Positions 21,374 to 29,976 of a DNA stretch of 33,314 nt are shown piece by piece (position 1 is the stretch's first letter; each line of letters begins with the position of its first letter). The notes beneath the pieces were generated by a model. It was not told the origin of the DNA. It saw only the letters and a list, made by a program, of their open reading frames with translations, and ran no database searches. The translations under genes and the position numbers were made by a program. Source of the DNA: Alphaproteobacteria bacterium (lineage in GTDB: Bacteria > Pseudomonadota > Alphaproteobacteria > Ferrovibrionales > Ferrovibrionaceae); contig JAHCJR010000030.1 of assembly GCA_026126165.1 (NCBI GenBank), forward strand, positions 1-33,314. The letters are read 5' to 3'.

Positions 21374-22300
21374 ATGCTTGGAATTGGCCGTTCGGCAGAT
21401 GTCAGCGAAAAACCGCCCCTGGCGACGCGCCTGCGCGCCTGGTGGGAGGGCGAGGAACTCGCGCCGGCGGCGGCCGCGCCGCCGCATGGCGAGGCGCCGC
21501 CGCAGGAGAAACCGCCGCTCGTCCTGAAAGGCTGGAGCGGCGATCGTATCGGTCTCGTGCAACAGATCTTCGGCGAGGGGATGACCGGGCCGTTCGACGA
21601 GGAGATCGTCCGGCAGATGATCGATCCGCTCTGCCTCGACGAGAAAATGACCGTGGTCGAACTCGGCGCCGGTCTCGGCGGCCTTGCGCGCTTCGTCGCC
21701 AGGCATACCGGCGCCTACGTCACGGCGCTGGAGCCCGATGCGACGCTCGCCGCGCGCGGCGCGGAGCTCTCGACCCGGCTCGGCATGGCGAAGAAGGCGG
21801 CGGTGGTGCATGCGCCGAAGGATGCCTACGAGGTCCGCCAGCGCACGGTGGATGCGGTCGTCTCCAAGGAGGCGCTGTTCAATGTCGAGAACAAGAAGCA
21901 GCTTCTCCATCTCGTGCGCAAGTCGATGAAGCCGGGCGCGCAGATCATCTTCACGGACTTCATGCTGGAAGGGGATCCGACCGGGCCCGAAATCCTCGTC
22001 TGGCAGGCGCACGAGCCGGTGCCCCCGCACCTCATGCGGCCCGAGGAGTACCGCGCCGAACTGGAAAAGCTCGCTTTTGAGGTTCGCGTCTTCGACGACA
22101 TAACCGGCGACTATCTAGCGGCGCTCACCCGGGCCTTCGGCGGTTTCGCCGAGAGCCTGCGCCAGGCGTCGCCGGAAGACGAACGGCGCAGGCTCGGCCT
22201 GCTTGAGGCCGAACACTGGAACCGCCGCGCCCGCCTTCTGGGCTCCGGCCAGGTGCGCGTCCATCGCGTCTATGCCAGGTTGAGCGGCGCCAAAACCTGA
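21374..22300 (+). CDS. class I SAM-dependent methyltransferase
   Basis: A 308-aa soluble protein. A proline- and alanine-rich N-terminal stretch (about 30-50) leads into a Rossmann methyltransferase domain with motif I VVELGAGLGGLARFVA near 95-110 and the acidic motif II residue in ALEPD. A motif IV region (AVVSKEALFNVENK) and IIFTDFMLEG follow. It resembles UbiE-like small-molecule methyltransferases in general architecture, but no substrate family is recognisable. It is divergent from the SDR gene and followed by the rpmJ promoter. Confidence 0.85.
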   Translation: MLGIGRSADVSEKPPLATRLRAWWEGEELAPAAAAPPHGEAPPQEKPPLVLKGWSGDRIGLVQQIFGEGMTGPFDEEIVRQMIDPLCLDEKMTVVELGAGLGGLARFVARHTGAYVTALEPDATLAARGAELSTRLGMAKKAAVVHAPKDAYEVRQRTVDAVVSKEALFNVENKKQLLHLVRKSMKPGAQIIFTDFMLEGDPTGPEILVWQAHEPVPPHLMRPEEYRAELEKLAFEVRVFDDITGDYLAALTRAFGGFAESLRQASPEDERRRLGLLEAEHWNRRARLLGSGQVRVHRVYARLSGAKT

Positions 22301-22326
22301 ATACCTGAACGGGTATTCCGGCCGGG

Positions 22327-22355
22327 TTGACAAGGTTCGGCCATGTGACTATTTT
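22327..22355 (+). promoter_or_regulatory. consensus sigma-70 promoter for rpmJ
   Basis: TTGACA (22327-22332) is a perfect -35 box, and TATTTT (22350-22355) follows after exactly 17 bp. The predicted start lies about 40 nt before rpmJ. It is the best-looking housekeeping promoter in the window, as expected for a ribosomal protein gene. Confidence 0.8.
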
Positions 22356-22404
22356 CGCGGCTCTTTTTTGGCCCGCCGGGCCTGGATGTCCAGGGATTCT
22401 CGCC

Positions 22405-22530
22405 ATGAAGGTCGTCAACTCGCTGAAATCGGCCAAGACCCGCCACCGGGACTGCCGCGTCATCCGCCGCAAGGGCCGGGTCTACGTCATCAACAAGACC
22501 AACCCGCGCTTCAAGGCGCGCCAGGGTTGA
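22405..22530 (+). CDS. rpmJ: 50S ribosomal protein L36
   Basis: A 41-aa basic protein, [31 protein letters not shown]..., ending FKARQG. It is the 41-residue alphaproteobacterial L36 with a single retained cysteine (C17), so it lacks the full zinc-binding set of the shorter 37-38-aa form. It is a monocistronic unit with a strong promoter and a clear terminator. Confidence 0.97.
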   Translation: MKVVNSLKSAKTRHRDCRVIRRKGRVYVINKTNPRFKARQG

Positions 22531-22579
22531 GGCCGGCGCGCGCCGCCTTTGGCGCGCTGCCACTCGCCGGGACGGAAAG

Positions 22580-22602
22580 GCCGCGCCGAGCGCGGCTTTT
22601 TT
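22580..22602 (+). terminator. intrinsic terminator of rpmJ
   Basis: GCCGCGC (22580-22586), the loop CGA and GCGCGGC (22590-22596) make a perfect 7-bp GC stem. It is followed at once by TTTTTT (22597-22602). Confidence 0.88.
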
Positions 22603-22650
22603 GTTGCCCGCGGCTGCCCTGACCCCTGGCCTCGCCCGAACTCCGTCACT

Positions 22651-22675
22651 GGCGGGGGCGCAGGCAAGGGAGGAA
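22651..22675 (+). repeat. left copy of a 25-bp imperfect direct repeat flanking the cyclase gene
   Basis: This stretch (GGCGGGGGCGC, then three variable bases, then CAAGGGAGGAA) matches 24792-24816 at 23 of 25 positions. The right copy carries the ribosome binding site of glcD. The two copies bracket the cyclase gene and its downstream spacer. The left copy is not directly before a start codon. Confidence 0.75.
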
Positions 22676-22744
22676 AGTGTGACGCGGAAGCGAGGCGTTG
22701 AAGATGCTGTTTCTGCGTTTCGTCGCTTCCAGTAGACTCCAACC

Positions 22745-24505
22745 ATGTCCAAGGGCGCCCAACGCCGACTTGCCGCCATCGTTGCCGCCGACGTGGCTGG
22801 ATACAGCCGGCTCATGGGCGCCGACGAGGAAGGCACGCTGGCGGTCCTGAAAGGGCACCGGCGCGAGCATATCGACCCGAAGATCGCCGAGCACAACGGA
22901 CGCATCGTCAAGACCACTGGCGACGGCATTCTCCTGGAGTTCGCCAGCGTGCTGGATGCCGCGCGGTGTTGCCTCGACGTGCAACGGGGTATGGCCGAAC
23001 GAAACGCCGACATACCCGCCGAGCGCCGCATGCTGTTTCGGGTCGGTATCAACCTGGGCGACATCATCATCGACGGCGAGGACATACACGGCGATGGCGT
23101 CAACGTCGCCGCGCGGCTGGAGGCTTTGTGCGAACCGGGTGGTATCGCTGTCTCGGGCAACGTTCACGAACAGGTGCAGGACAGGCTCGACGGTCAGTTC
23201 GTCGAATGCGGCTCGCACGAGGTGAAGAACATCGTCAGGCCGGTCAAGGTATGGCGCTGGTCGCCCGAGAATTCAGGCATGGAGGGCCAGCCGAAGGTGA
23301 CCGCGCCCGCTTCCACGCTACATGACGGGCCCTCGATCGCCGTCTTGCCATTCGACAACATGTCGGGCGATGCCGAGCAGGAATATTTTGCGGACGGCAT
23401 TTCCGAAGACATCATCACCGATCTGTCCAAGGTATCGGGCCTGCTCGTCATCGCGCGGAACTCGTCCTTTGCCTACAAGGGTCAGAACCCCGACATTCGC
23501 AAAGTCTGCCGGGAACTCAGCGTACGCCATGTCCTGGAGGGCAGCGTGCGCAAGAGTGGCCGCCGGGTCCGGATAACTGCACAGTTGATCGATGGTTCCA
23601 ATGGAGGCCACCTCTGGGCCGAGCGCTACGACCGTGACCTGGAGGATATTTTCACGGTCCAGGATGAGGTGACACGCGAAATCGTGCAGGCGTTGAAACT
23701 GGCCCTCACCGACCGCGAACGGCGCCGGCGTGATGCCCGCGGCAGGGTCGATCCGGTCGCCTACGACCATTTCCTGCGCGCTCGAAATTGCGTCTACCGT
23801 TTCACCGCAGAAGCGATGCGCCAAGCGCGGGATGAGTTAGACCAGGCAATTGCCCGTGACGCAGCTCTGGCGACCGCTTATGCCATGCTGGCGATCGTGC
23901 ATTGTGTCGAACACGCCAATGCCTGGAATGGGGCCGGCGCCGACCACCTCGACAGAGCTCTCGACCTGGTCAACAAAGCGCTTGCCACCGACCCGGACGA
24001 GCCACAGGCCTACTACGCGCTGGCGCTGACGAAGATGTGGCAGCGTGAACTCGACGAGGCCGCCAAGGCGGCAGAGAGGGCTATAGAGCTCGACCCGAGT
24101 TTCGCCGGTGTCTACACCGCCCTCGGCACCATCCTGGATTTTGCCGGCCAGCATGAAGCGGCAGTCGAGAAGCTGCGGCGGGCATTGCTGCTCGATCCAA
24201 GGTACGATACCGCCCTGCAGTTTATCGGGCGGGCACAATTCTCTCTCCGGCAGTATGATGAAGCCGAGGCGTCCCTGAAGCGCCGCCTCGCATTGTCGCC
24301 GAAATCCGACATGAGCCGTGTGTTTCTCGCAGCCATCTATGGCCATACGGGTCGGCACGAAGAAGCCCGACGCCTCTGGAAAGAGATCATGCAAATCAAT
24401 CCCGATTTCTCCATCGACCGTGTACGACGCGTACTGCCCTATCGCGATGCAGCCTGCTTTGACCATTTCGAGGCGGGGCTGACCGCCGCCGGCCTGCCGA
24501 TATGA
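22745..24505 (+). CDS. class III adenylate/guanylate cyclase with TolB-like and TPR domains
   Basis: A 586-aa protein with three parts. Residues 1-175 are a class III cyclase domain with metal aspartates D16 and D60, K56 in the KTTGD substrate motif, and N120 and R124 in GDGVNVAARLE, so it looks catalytically complete. Residues 195-330 are a TolB-like N-terminal domain (SIAVLPFDNMSGD). About 340-560 are TPR repeats (AERAIELDPSFAGVYTALG and others). No membrane segment is seen. Such cytoplasmic cyclases are numerous in alphaproteobacteria and are assumed to make cAMP under TPR-mediated control. GC content is visibly lower than in the neighbours, and direct repeats flank it. Confidence 0.9.
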   Translation: MSKGAQRRLAAIVAADVAGYSRLMGADEEGTLAVLKGHRREHIDPKIAEHNGRIVKTTGDGILLEFASVLDAARCCLDVQRGMAERNADIPAERRMLFRVGINLGDIIIDGEDIHGDGVNVAARLEALCEPGGIAVSGNVHEQVQDRLDGQFVECGSHEVKNIVRPVKVWRWSPENSGMEGQPKVTAPASTLHDGPSIAVLPFDNMSGDAEQEYFADGISEDIITDLSKVSGLLVIARNSSFAYKGQNPDIRKVCRELSVRHVLEGSVRKSGRRVRITAQLIDGSNGGHLWAERYDRDLEDIFTVQDEVTREIVQALKLALTDRERRRRDARGRVDPVAYDHFLRARNCVYRFTAEAMRQARDELDQAIARDAALATAYAMLAIVHCVEHANAWNGAGADHLDRALDLVNKALATDPDEPQAYYALALTKMWQRELDEAAKAAERAIELDPSFAGVYTALGTILDFAGQHEAAVEKLRRALLLDPRYDTALQFIGRAQFSLRQYDEAEASLKRRLALSPKSDMSRVFLAAIYGHTGRHEEARRLWKEIMQINPDFSIDRVRRVLPYRDAACFDHFEAGLTAAGLPI

Positions 24506-24824
24506 CTGCGATGGGTCATTTCCTGTTCTTCGGCGCCTGCCGATGAAACGTTCGGACCCGGAGGGTCGGGAGATGGATTCGGGTGTGTATGAACCGGCTG
24601 CAGATTACAGGGGCGAAACATTCCGGGCGCCCTGAACCGTCCGCGTCGCCCACGCGGCAGGTCTTGCAGCGGCGCTTTGAGACGGCGGAAGTCCGATGGC
24701 TGGCCGTGCGGAGCATGACTTTCCCGCGCATTGCATGGCGCTCCATAGTCGGCAAAGGTTGCCTTGGTGCCCGCAGTCCCGCAGACTCCCGGGCGGGGGC
24801 GCGGACAAGGGAGGAACTGGCTGA
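24506..24824. other. 319-bp spacer with no supported gene
   Basis: Between the cyclase and glcD no frame looks like a recognisable protein. ORFs of 83 aa (plus) and 140 aa (minus) exist but have arginine/proline-rich, shadow-like composition and no start signals. The spacer ends in the right copy of the 25-bp repeat, which holds the glcD ribosome binding site. No terminator with a T tract was found after the cyclase. The stretch may be degraded remnant DNA that came with the cyclase. Confidence 0.6.
24792..24816 (+). repeat. right copy of the 25-bp direct repeat, containing the glcD ribosome binding site
   Basis: The partner of 22651-22675 with two mismatches, both in the three central bases. 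GGGAGGAA at its end lies 8 bp before the glcD ATG, so this copy is probably the ancestral one and the left copy a duplicate. Confidence 0.75.
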
Positions 24825-26318
24825 ATGTCGCTGAAGATGCCGGCAGCGGAAGCGCATGCACTGGAGCGGCGCGAGGAGCTGATTGCGGGCCTGCGGGCGA
24901 TCCTGCCCGCCGAAAGCGTCATTACCGAGGAAATCGCCCTCAGGCCCTTCGAATCCGACGGCCTCACCGCCTATCGCCAGCTCCCAATGGTGGCGGCGCT
25001 GCCGGAGACTACGGCGCAGGTCTCGGCCATCCTGGCGCTCTGTTCCGAACTTGACATCCGCGTCGTGCCGCGCGGCGCCGGAACCTCGCTTTCCGGCGGG
25101 GCCCTGCCGCTCGCCGACGGCCTGCTGCTCGGCATGGCGAAGTTCAACCGGGTGCTCGACGTCGATTACGACAACCGCGTCGCCGTGGTGCAGCCCGGCG
25201 TCACCAATCTCGGCGTGACGAAGGCGGTGGAGGGGCGGGGCTTCTACTATGCCCCCGATCCGTCGAGCCAGATCGCCTGCACCATCGGTGGCAACGTGGC
25301 GGAGAATTCCGGCGGCGTGCACTGCCTCAAATACGGCCTCACCACCAACAACATCCTCGGCCTGGAGATGGTGCTGATGAGCGGCGAGGTGATCCGCCTC
25401 GGCGGACGCCATCTCGACCAGCCGGGCTACGACCTGCTCGGGCTGATGACGGGTTCGGAGGGGCTGCTCGGCGTCATCACGGAGGTGACGGTCCGCATCC
25501 TGAAGAAGCCGGCGAGCGCGCGCGCGCTGCTGATCGGTTTTTCCTCGAGCGAGGCGGCGGGCGCCTGCGTCGCCGCCATCATCGCCGCCGGCATCGTTCC
25601 CGGCGGCATGGAAATGATGGACCGCCTTGCGATCCATGCGGCGGAAGCCTTCTGCAAGGCGGGCTATCCCCTCGACGTGGAAGCACTGTTGATCGTCGAG
25701 CTGGATGGCCCCGAGGTCGAAGTGGACGAACTGATCGGCCGCGTGCGCGCGCTGGCCGAGAGAGCGGGCTCCGTCTCGCTCCGGGTCAGCGAGACGGAAG
25801 CCGAGCGGCTCGCCTTCTGGGCCGGGCGCAAGGCGGCGTTTCCCGCGGTCGGCCGGATCTCGCCCGACTATTACTGCATGGACGGCACGATCCCGCGCCA
25901 CCGCCTGCCGGAAGTGCTTTCGCGCATGGGCGAGATGTCGCGCACCTACGGTCTGCGCGTCGCCAACGTCTTTCACGCCGGCGACGGCAACCTGCATCCG
26001 CTCATCCTCTACGATGCGAACCAGGCCGACGAGCTGGAGCGGGCGGAGGCGTTCGGCGCCGACATTCTCAAGCTCTGCGTCGAGGTCGGCGGCGTGCTGA
26101 CCGGCGAGCATGGCGTCGGCGTCGAGAAGCGCGACCTGATGGGCACGATGTTCGACGAGACCGACCTCGCCCACCAGGAGCGCATCAAATGCGCCTTCGA
26201 TCCGCGCCAGCGCCTCAATCCGGGCAAGGTGTTCCCGGTCCTGCACAACTGCGCGGAGATGGGCCGCATGCATGTGCGCGGTGGAAACCTGCCCTTCCCC
26301 GACCTGCCACGGTTCTGA
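24825..26318 (+). CDS. glcD: glycolate oxidase subunit GlcD (FAD-binding)
   Basis: A 497-aa FAD-linked oxidase with the PCMH-type FAD domain (VVPRGAGTSLSGGALPLADG near 78-97, and PDPSSQIACTIGGNVAENSGG near 144-164). The C-terminal substrate domain contains NVFHAGDGNLHPLI and TGEHGVGVEKRDLM. With GlcE and GlcF it oxidises glycolate to glyoxylate, passing electrons to the membrane quinone pool; D-lactate is a possible alternative substrate. It leads the operon, with GGGAGGAA before the ATG, and glcE starts 2 bp after its stop codon. Length is normal. Confidence 0.95.
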   Translation: MSLKMPAAEAHALERREELIAGLRAILPAESVITEEIALRPFESDGLTAYRQLPMVAALPETTAQVSAILALCSELDIRVVPRGAGTSLSGGALPLADGLLLGMAKFNRVLDVDYDNRVAVVQPGVTNLGVTKAVEGRGFYYAPDPSSQIACTIGGNVAENSGGVHCLKYGLTTNNILGLEMVLMSGEVIRLGGRHLDQPGYDLLGLMTGSEGLLGVITEVTVRILKKPASARALLIGFSSSEAAGACVAAIIAAGIVPGGMEMMDRLAIHAAEAFCKAGYPLDVEALLIVELDGPEVEVDELIGRVRALAERAGSVSLRVSETEAERLAFWAGRKAAFPAVGRISPDYYCMDGTIPRHRLPEVLSRMGEMSRTYGLRVANVFHAGDGNLHPLILYDANQADELERAEAFGADILKLCVEVGGVLTGEHGVGVEKRDLMGTMFDETDLAHQERIKCAFDPRQRLNPGKVFPVLHNCAEMGRMHVRGGNLPFPDLPRF

Positions 26319-26320
26319 AG

Positions 26321-27538
26321 ATGGGCATGGAGGAGGTCATCCTGCGGCCGCGCGATGCCGCCGATCTGCTCGAAGCCGTGCAGGCATCGCTTGCGCGCGG
26401 CATGGCGCTCGAGGTGGTGGGGCGCGCCAGCAAACGCGCGCTGGGGCGCCCCGTGGCGAGCAACGCGCAACTCGACCTGTCGGCGCTTGCCGGTGTCACG
26501 CTTTACGAGCCGGAAGAGCTGGTGATGCGCGCCGGTGCCGCCACGCCGCTTTCCGAAATCCTCCGGCAACTGGCGGAGAAAGGCCAGGAACTTGCCTTCG
26601 AGCCGCCCGATCTCGGACCGCTCTATGGCCTGGCCGCCGGGCAGGGCAGCATCGGCGGTGCCTTCCTCTGCAACCTGTCGGGCCCGCGGCGCTTCAAGGC
26701 AGGCGCGGCGCGCGACCACTTGCTTGGCTTCCGCGCCGTATCCGGTCGCGGCGAGGCATTCAAGGCCGGCGGGAGGGTGGTCAAGAACGTGACCGGCTAC
26801 GACCTGCCGAAACTCCTCTGCGGATCGTTCGGTACCCTCGCCGTGGCGAGCGAGGTCACGTTCAAGGTGCTGCCCGCGGCGGAGAAGGTCCGCACGCTGC
26901 TGCTCTTCGGGCTGGATGCGGCTGCCGCGGTGCGCGCCATGGCGGAGGCGGCGGGCTCGCCGCACGAAGTCTCCGGCCTCGCCCACCTGCCCGCGCCGCT
27001 TGCGCGCGCGAGCGGGGTCGATCTGGTGCGCGGTTCGGCCAGGTCGGTCACCGCAATCCGCGTCGAGGGCTTCGGCGCATCGGTCGAGGCGCGGCTTTCG
27101 GCGCTGCGCTCCTGGTTCTCGGCACACGATCTCGAGGAGCTGCACAGCGCGCGCAGCCGCGATTTCTGGCGCGAGCTGCGCGATGTCGCGCCGCTGCTCG
27201 AGCCGGCCGACCGCGCGCTCTGGCGCCTCTCGGCGCCGCCGATGGAGGCGCCGCGCATCGTCACGGCCCTCGAGCGGCTGGGCGGGGACTGCTACCTGGA
27301 CTGGGCCGGCGGCCTGATCTGGTATCGCTGCGCGGGCGCCGGGGCAGAGGCCGGTCCGGTGCGCGCCGCGCTCGGCGGGCAAGGGCATGCGATGCTGATC
27401 CGCGCCAGCCGCGACGAGCGCCAGAGTTCCGAGGTCTTTCACCCGGAGGCGCCCGCGATCCGCCTGCTCGGCCAGCGGATCAAGGACAGTTTCGATCCGG
27501 AACGCATCCTCAATCGCGGCCGCATCTGGCCGGAGTGA
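26321..27538 (+). CDS. glcE: glycolate oxidase subunit GlcE
   Basis: A 405-aa FAD-binding paralogue of GlcD lacking the long C-terminal domain. It shows YEPEELVMRAGAATPLSEI near 66-84, GQGSIGGAFLCNLSGPRRF, and VVKNVTGYDLPKLLCGSFGTLAVASEVTFKVLP, all typical of GlcE. The start is ATG at 26321; a second in-frame ATG lies 6 bp later and could serve equally well, as no strong ribosome binding site stands out. It sits between glcD and glcF in the order found in E. coli and many proteobacteria. Confidence 0.93.
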   Translation: MGMEEVILRPRDAADLLEAVQASLARGMALEVVGRASKRALGRPVASNAQLDLSALAGVTLYEPEELVMRAGAATPLSEILRQLAEKGQELAFEPPDLGPLYGLAAGQGSIGGAFLCNLSGPRRFKAGAARDHLLGFRAVSGRGEAFKAGGRVVKNVTGYDLPKLLCGSFGTLAVASEVTFKVLPAAEKVRTLLLFGLDAAAAVRAMAEAAGSPHEVSGLAHLPAPLARASGVDLVRGSARSVTAIRVEGFGASVEARLSALRSWFSAHDLEELHSARSRDFWRELRDVAPLLEPADRALWRLSAPPMEAPRIVTALERLGGDCYLDWAGGLIWYRCAGAGAEAGPVRAALGGQGHAMLIRASRDERQSSEVFHPEAPAIRLLGQRIKDSFDPERILNRGRIWPE

Positions 27539-27559
27539 GAACAGGCAGGGCGGGGGAGC

Positions 27560-28855
27560 ATGCAGACCAGTTTCACCAGCGCGCAGCTTCGCGATCCCGA
27601 CATCGCCGAGGCGGACCGCATTCTCCGCGCCTGCGTCCATTGCGGCTTCTGTACCGCCACCTGTCCCACCTACACCCTGCTTGGCGACGAGCGGGACAGT
27701 CCGCGCGGGCGCATCTATCTGATCAAGGACATGCTGGAGAAGGACCGGCCGGCGGGCGCGACGGAGGCGCTTCATCTCGACCGCTGTCTTTCCTGCCTGT
27801 CCTGCATGACGACCTGCCCATCGGGTGTGCATTACATGCATCTGGTCGACATGGCGCGGACCCATGTGGCCGAGACCTTTCGCCGGCCGCTGATGGACCG
27901 GCTGGTCCGGCGCATGCTGCTTCTGGTCCTGCCTTATCCGGCACGCTTCCGCGCCGCGCTGGTCCTGGGACGGCTCGCCCGTCCTTTCGCGCCGCTGCTG
28001 CCAGGCCGGCTCGCGGCGATGCTGCGCCTCGCGCCACGGCGCATTGCGCCGCCATCGCCCCTCGATCTGCCGCAGACCTTCCCGGCCGAAGGGACAAGGC
28101 GGATGCGCGTCGCGCTGCTTGCCGGCTGCGCGCAGCAGGTGCTCAATCCGGCGATCAACGAGTCGAGCATCCGGCTGCTCACCCGTCACGGCTGCGAGGT
28201 GGTTCTGGCGCCGGGTGCCGGTTGCTGCGGCGCGCTCGCCCATCACATGGGCGAGGAAGAGGCCGCGCTGACGCAGGTCAAGGCGAACATCGAAGCCTGG
28301 AGTGCGATCGAGCAGGCCGGACCGCTCGATGCCATCGTCATCAATGCCTCGGGCTGCGGCACGATGGTGAAGGATTACGGCTTCATGCTGCGCGAGGATG
28401 CCGAGTGGGGCGCGCGTGCCGCGCGGATCGCGGCTCTGGCGCGCGACGTGAGCGAGGTCATGGAGCGGCTTGGCCTGCACGAGCCCGGCGGTGTGCCGCG
28501 GCTCAAGGTTGCCTATCATTCCGCCTGCTCGCTCCAGCATGGCCAGCGCATCGAGCAGCCACCGCGCACGCTGCTCGCCGCCGCTGGCTTCGAGGTCCGC
28601 GAGATCGCCGAGGGCCATCTCTGCTGTGGTTCGGCCGGCACCTACAACCTTTTGCAGCCGGAACTTGCGGCGCGGCTGCAACAGCGCAAAGCCGAAAACA
28701 TCGCGGCGACCGGTGCCGATCTGGTGGCGGCGGGCAATATCGGCTGCATGGTGCAGATCGCCGGCTCGATTGATCGTCCGGTCGTGCATACGGTGGAATT
28801 GCTGGACTGGGCGACCGGCGGGCCGAAGCCGCAGGCGCTTGAGGAGGGGGCATGA
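27560..28855 (+). CDS. glcF: glycolate oxidase iron-sulfur subunit GlcF
   Basis: A 431-aa protein with two ferredoxin-type [4Fe-4S] motifs: C25, C28, C31, C35 and C76, C79, C82, C86. Two CCG-type domains follow, with GAGCCGALAHH and HLCCGSAGTYNLLQPELA. It carries electrons from the FAD subunits towards quinone at the membrane. GGGGGAG precedes the ATG. Its stop overlaps the start of the VOC gene (ATGA), so that gene belongs to the same operon. Confidence 0.95.
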   Translation: MQTSFTSAQLRDPDIAEADRILRACVHCGFCTATCPTYTLLGDERDSPRGRIYLIKDMLEKDRPAGATEALHLDRCLSCLSCMTTCPSGVHYMHLVDMARTHVAETFRRPLMDRLVRRMLLLVLPYPARFRAALVLGRLARPFAPLLPGRLAAMLRLAPRRIAPPSPLDLPQTFPAEGTRRMRVALLAGCAQQVLNPAINESSIRLLTRHGCEVVLAPGAGCCGALAHHMGEEEAALTQVKANIEAWSAIEQAGPLDAIVINASGCGTMVKDYGFMLREDAEWGARAARIAALARDVSEVMERLGLHEPGGVPRLKVAYHSACSLQHGQRIEQPPRTLLAAAGFEVREIAEGHLCCGSAGTYNLLQPELAARLQQRKAENIAATGADLVAAGNIGCMVQIAGSIDRPVVHTVELLDWATGGPKPQALEEGA

Positions 28856-29277
28856 ACGCGCCGGGATTCGCCGTGCTCGGGCTCGACCATCTGGTGCTTC
28901 GCGTCACCGACATGGAGCGCGCGATTGCCTTTTACCGCGACGTTCTCGGTGGGCAGGAGGAAAGGCGCCTCGATCAGCTCGCGCTGGTGCAGATCCGCCT
29001 CGGGCGCTCCCTGATCGACCTGGTGGACGCGGCGCGTGGTATCGGCGGCGGCGAGCCGCCTTCCGGTCCCGAGCGCGCCAACATGCATCACTTCTGCCTC
29101 CGCATCGAACCCTTCGATGCAGTTCCGTTACGGCGGCATCTCGAGGCCCACGGCATCGCCTGGGACGAGCCGGCGGAGCGATACGGCGCGGACGGCCACG
29201 GACCTTCCATCTATATCCGCGATCCGGATGGCAACCAGGTGGAACTCAAGGGCCCGCCGCACCGCCGGGTACCGTGA
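28852..29277 (+). CDS. VOC-family (glyoxalase/dioxygenase fold) protein
   Basis: A 141-aa vicinal-oxygen-chelate protein with paired beta-alpha-beta-beta-beta units: LDHLVLRVTDMERAIAFYRDVLG near 11-33 and MHHFCLRIEPFD near 78-89. The metal-ligand positions are met by H13, H79 or H80 and a C-terminal glutamate in DGNQVELKG. It may detoxify an aldehyde or act as a thiol transferase, but the substrate is unknown. Translational coupling to glcF suggests a role with glycolate or glyoxylate chemistry; that is inference. Confidence 0.88.
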   Translation: MNAPGFAVLGLDHLVLRVTDMERAIAFYRDVLGGQEERRLDQLALVQIRLGRSLIDLVDAARGIGGGEPPSGPERANMHHFCLRIEPFDAVPLRRHLEAHGIAWDEPAERYGADGHGPSIYIRDPDGNQVELKGPPHRRVP

Positions 29278-29332
29278 GAAATCCATCAGCCGGGCCTTGG
29301 CGGCGGGCCCGGGCGCTCCTATCATTGCCTGC

Positions 29333-29890
29333 ATGAAGCATCTTCTTGCCGCCCTGACCCTGCTCGCCGCGCTGGTGCCGGCGGCGCTGCCGGCATGGGC
29401 GATGCAGGACGACGAGAATCTGGACGTCCTGTTCGAGCGGCTGCAGGCGGCCGACGGGCCGGTCGAGGCGCGGGTGGTCGAACAGGCGATCTGGCAGGTC
29501 TGGATGAAGAGCGACAGTCCGACCGTCGATCTGCTGCTCGGCAGCGCCCTCAAGGCGATGAATGGCGAGGATCACGAGAAGGCGCTCGAACTGCTCGACG
29601 TGGTGGTCGTGCTCGCTCCGGACTTCGCCGAAGGCTGGAACAAGCGCGCCACACTGCATTACATGCTCGGCAATTACGACGCCTCCATCGCCGATATCCG
29701 CCGCACCATCGCGCTCGAGCCCAGGCATTTCGGCGCGCTGTCCGGACTTGCCACGATCCTGGAGGACCGCAAGGATGCAGCCGGCGCGATGGATGCCCTG
29801 AGGCGCGCGCTGGCGGCCAATCCGCATATCCCCAACGGCAAGGAAAAGCTGCGCGACCTGACGCGCCGCGCCAGGGGCGATCCGATCTGA
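29333..29890 (+). CDS. exported TPR-repeat protein
   Basis: A 185-aa protein with a signal peptide (residues 1-23, ending PAWA). About three tetratricopeptide repeats follow in the mature part (LLLGSALKAMNGEDHEKALELLDVVVVLAPDF, then AEGWNKRATLHYMLGNYDASIADIRRTIALEP). It is likely periplasmic and mediates protein contacts. No partner is visible. It follows the VOC gene by 55 bp on the same strand. Confidence 0.82.
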   Translation: MKHLLAALTLLAALVPAALPAWAMQDDENLDVLFERLQAADGPVEARVVEQAIWQVWMKSDSPTVDLLLGSALKAMNGEDHEKALELLDVVVVLAPDFAEGWNKRATLHYMLGNYDASIADIRRTIALEPRHFGALSGLATILEDRKDAAGAMDALRRALAANPHIPNGKEKLRDLTRRARGDPI

Positions 29891-29976
29891 ATCCCGCTTC
29901 CGCCGGGCGCTCTTTCCGATTGGCAGTGCGCCGCGGCCCTCCGATAATGCGCCGGTATTTCCGGAGGAGCCTATTG

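Noticed and set aside
24583..24834. An 83-aa plus-strand ORF before glcD
   Set aside because: Its end overlaps the glcD start in another frame, it has no ribosome binding site, and its composition is arginine/proline-rich like other shadows.
26009..28789. A 926-aa open frame on the minus strand and an 833-aa plus-strand frame across glcDEF
   Set aside because: Both are out-of-phase shadows of glcDEF in high-GC DNA: histidine-, arginine- and glutamine-rich, without domains or start signals.
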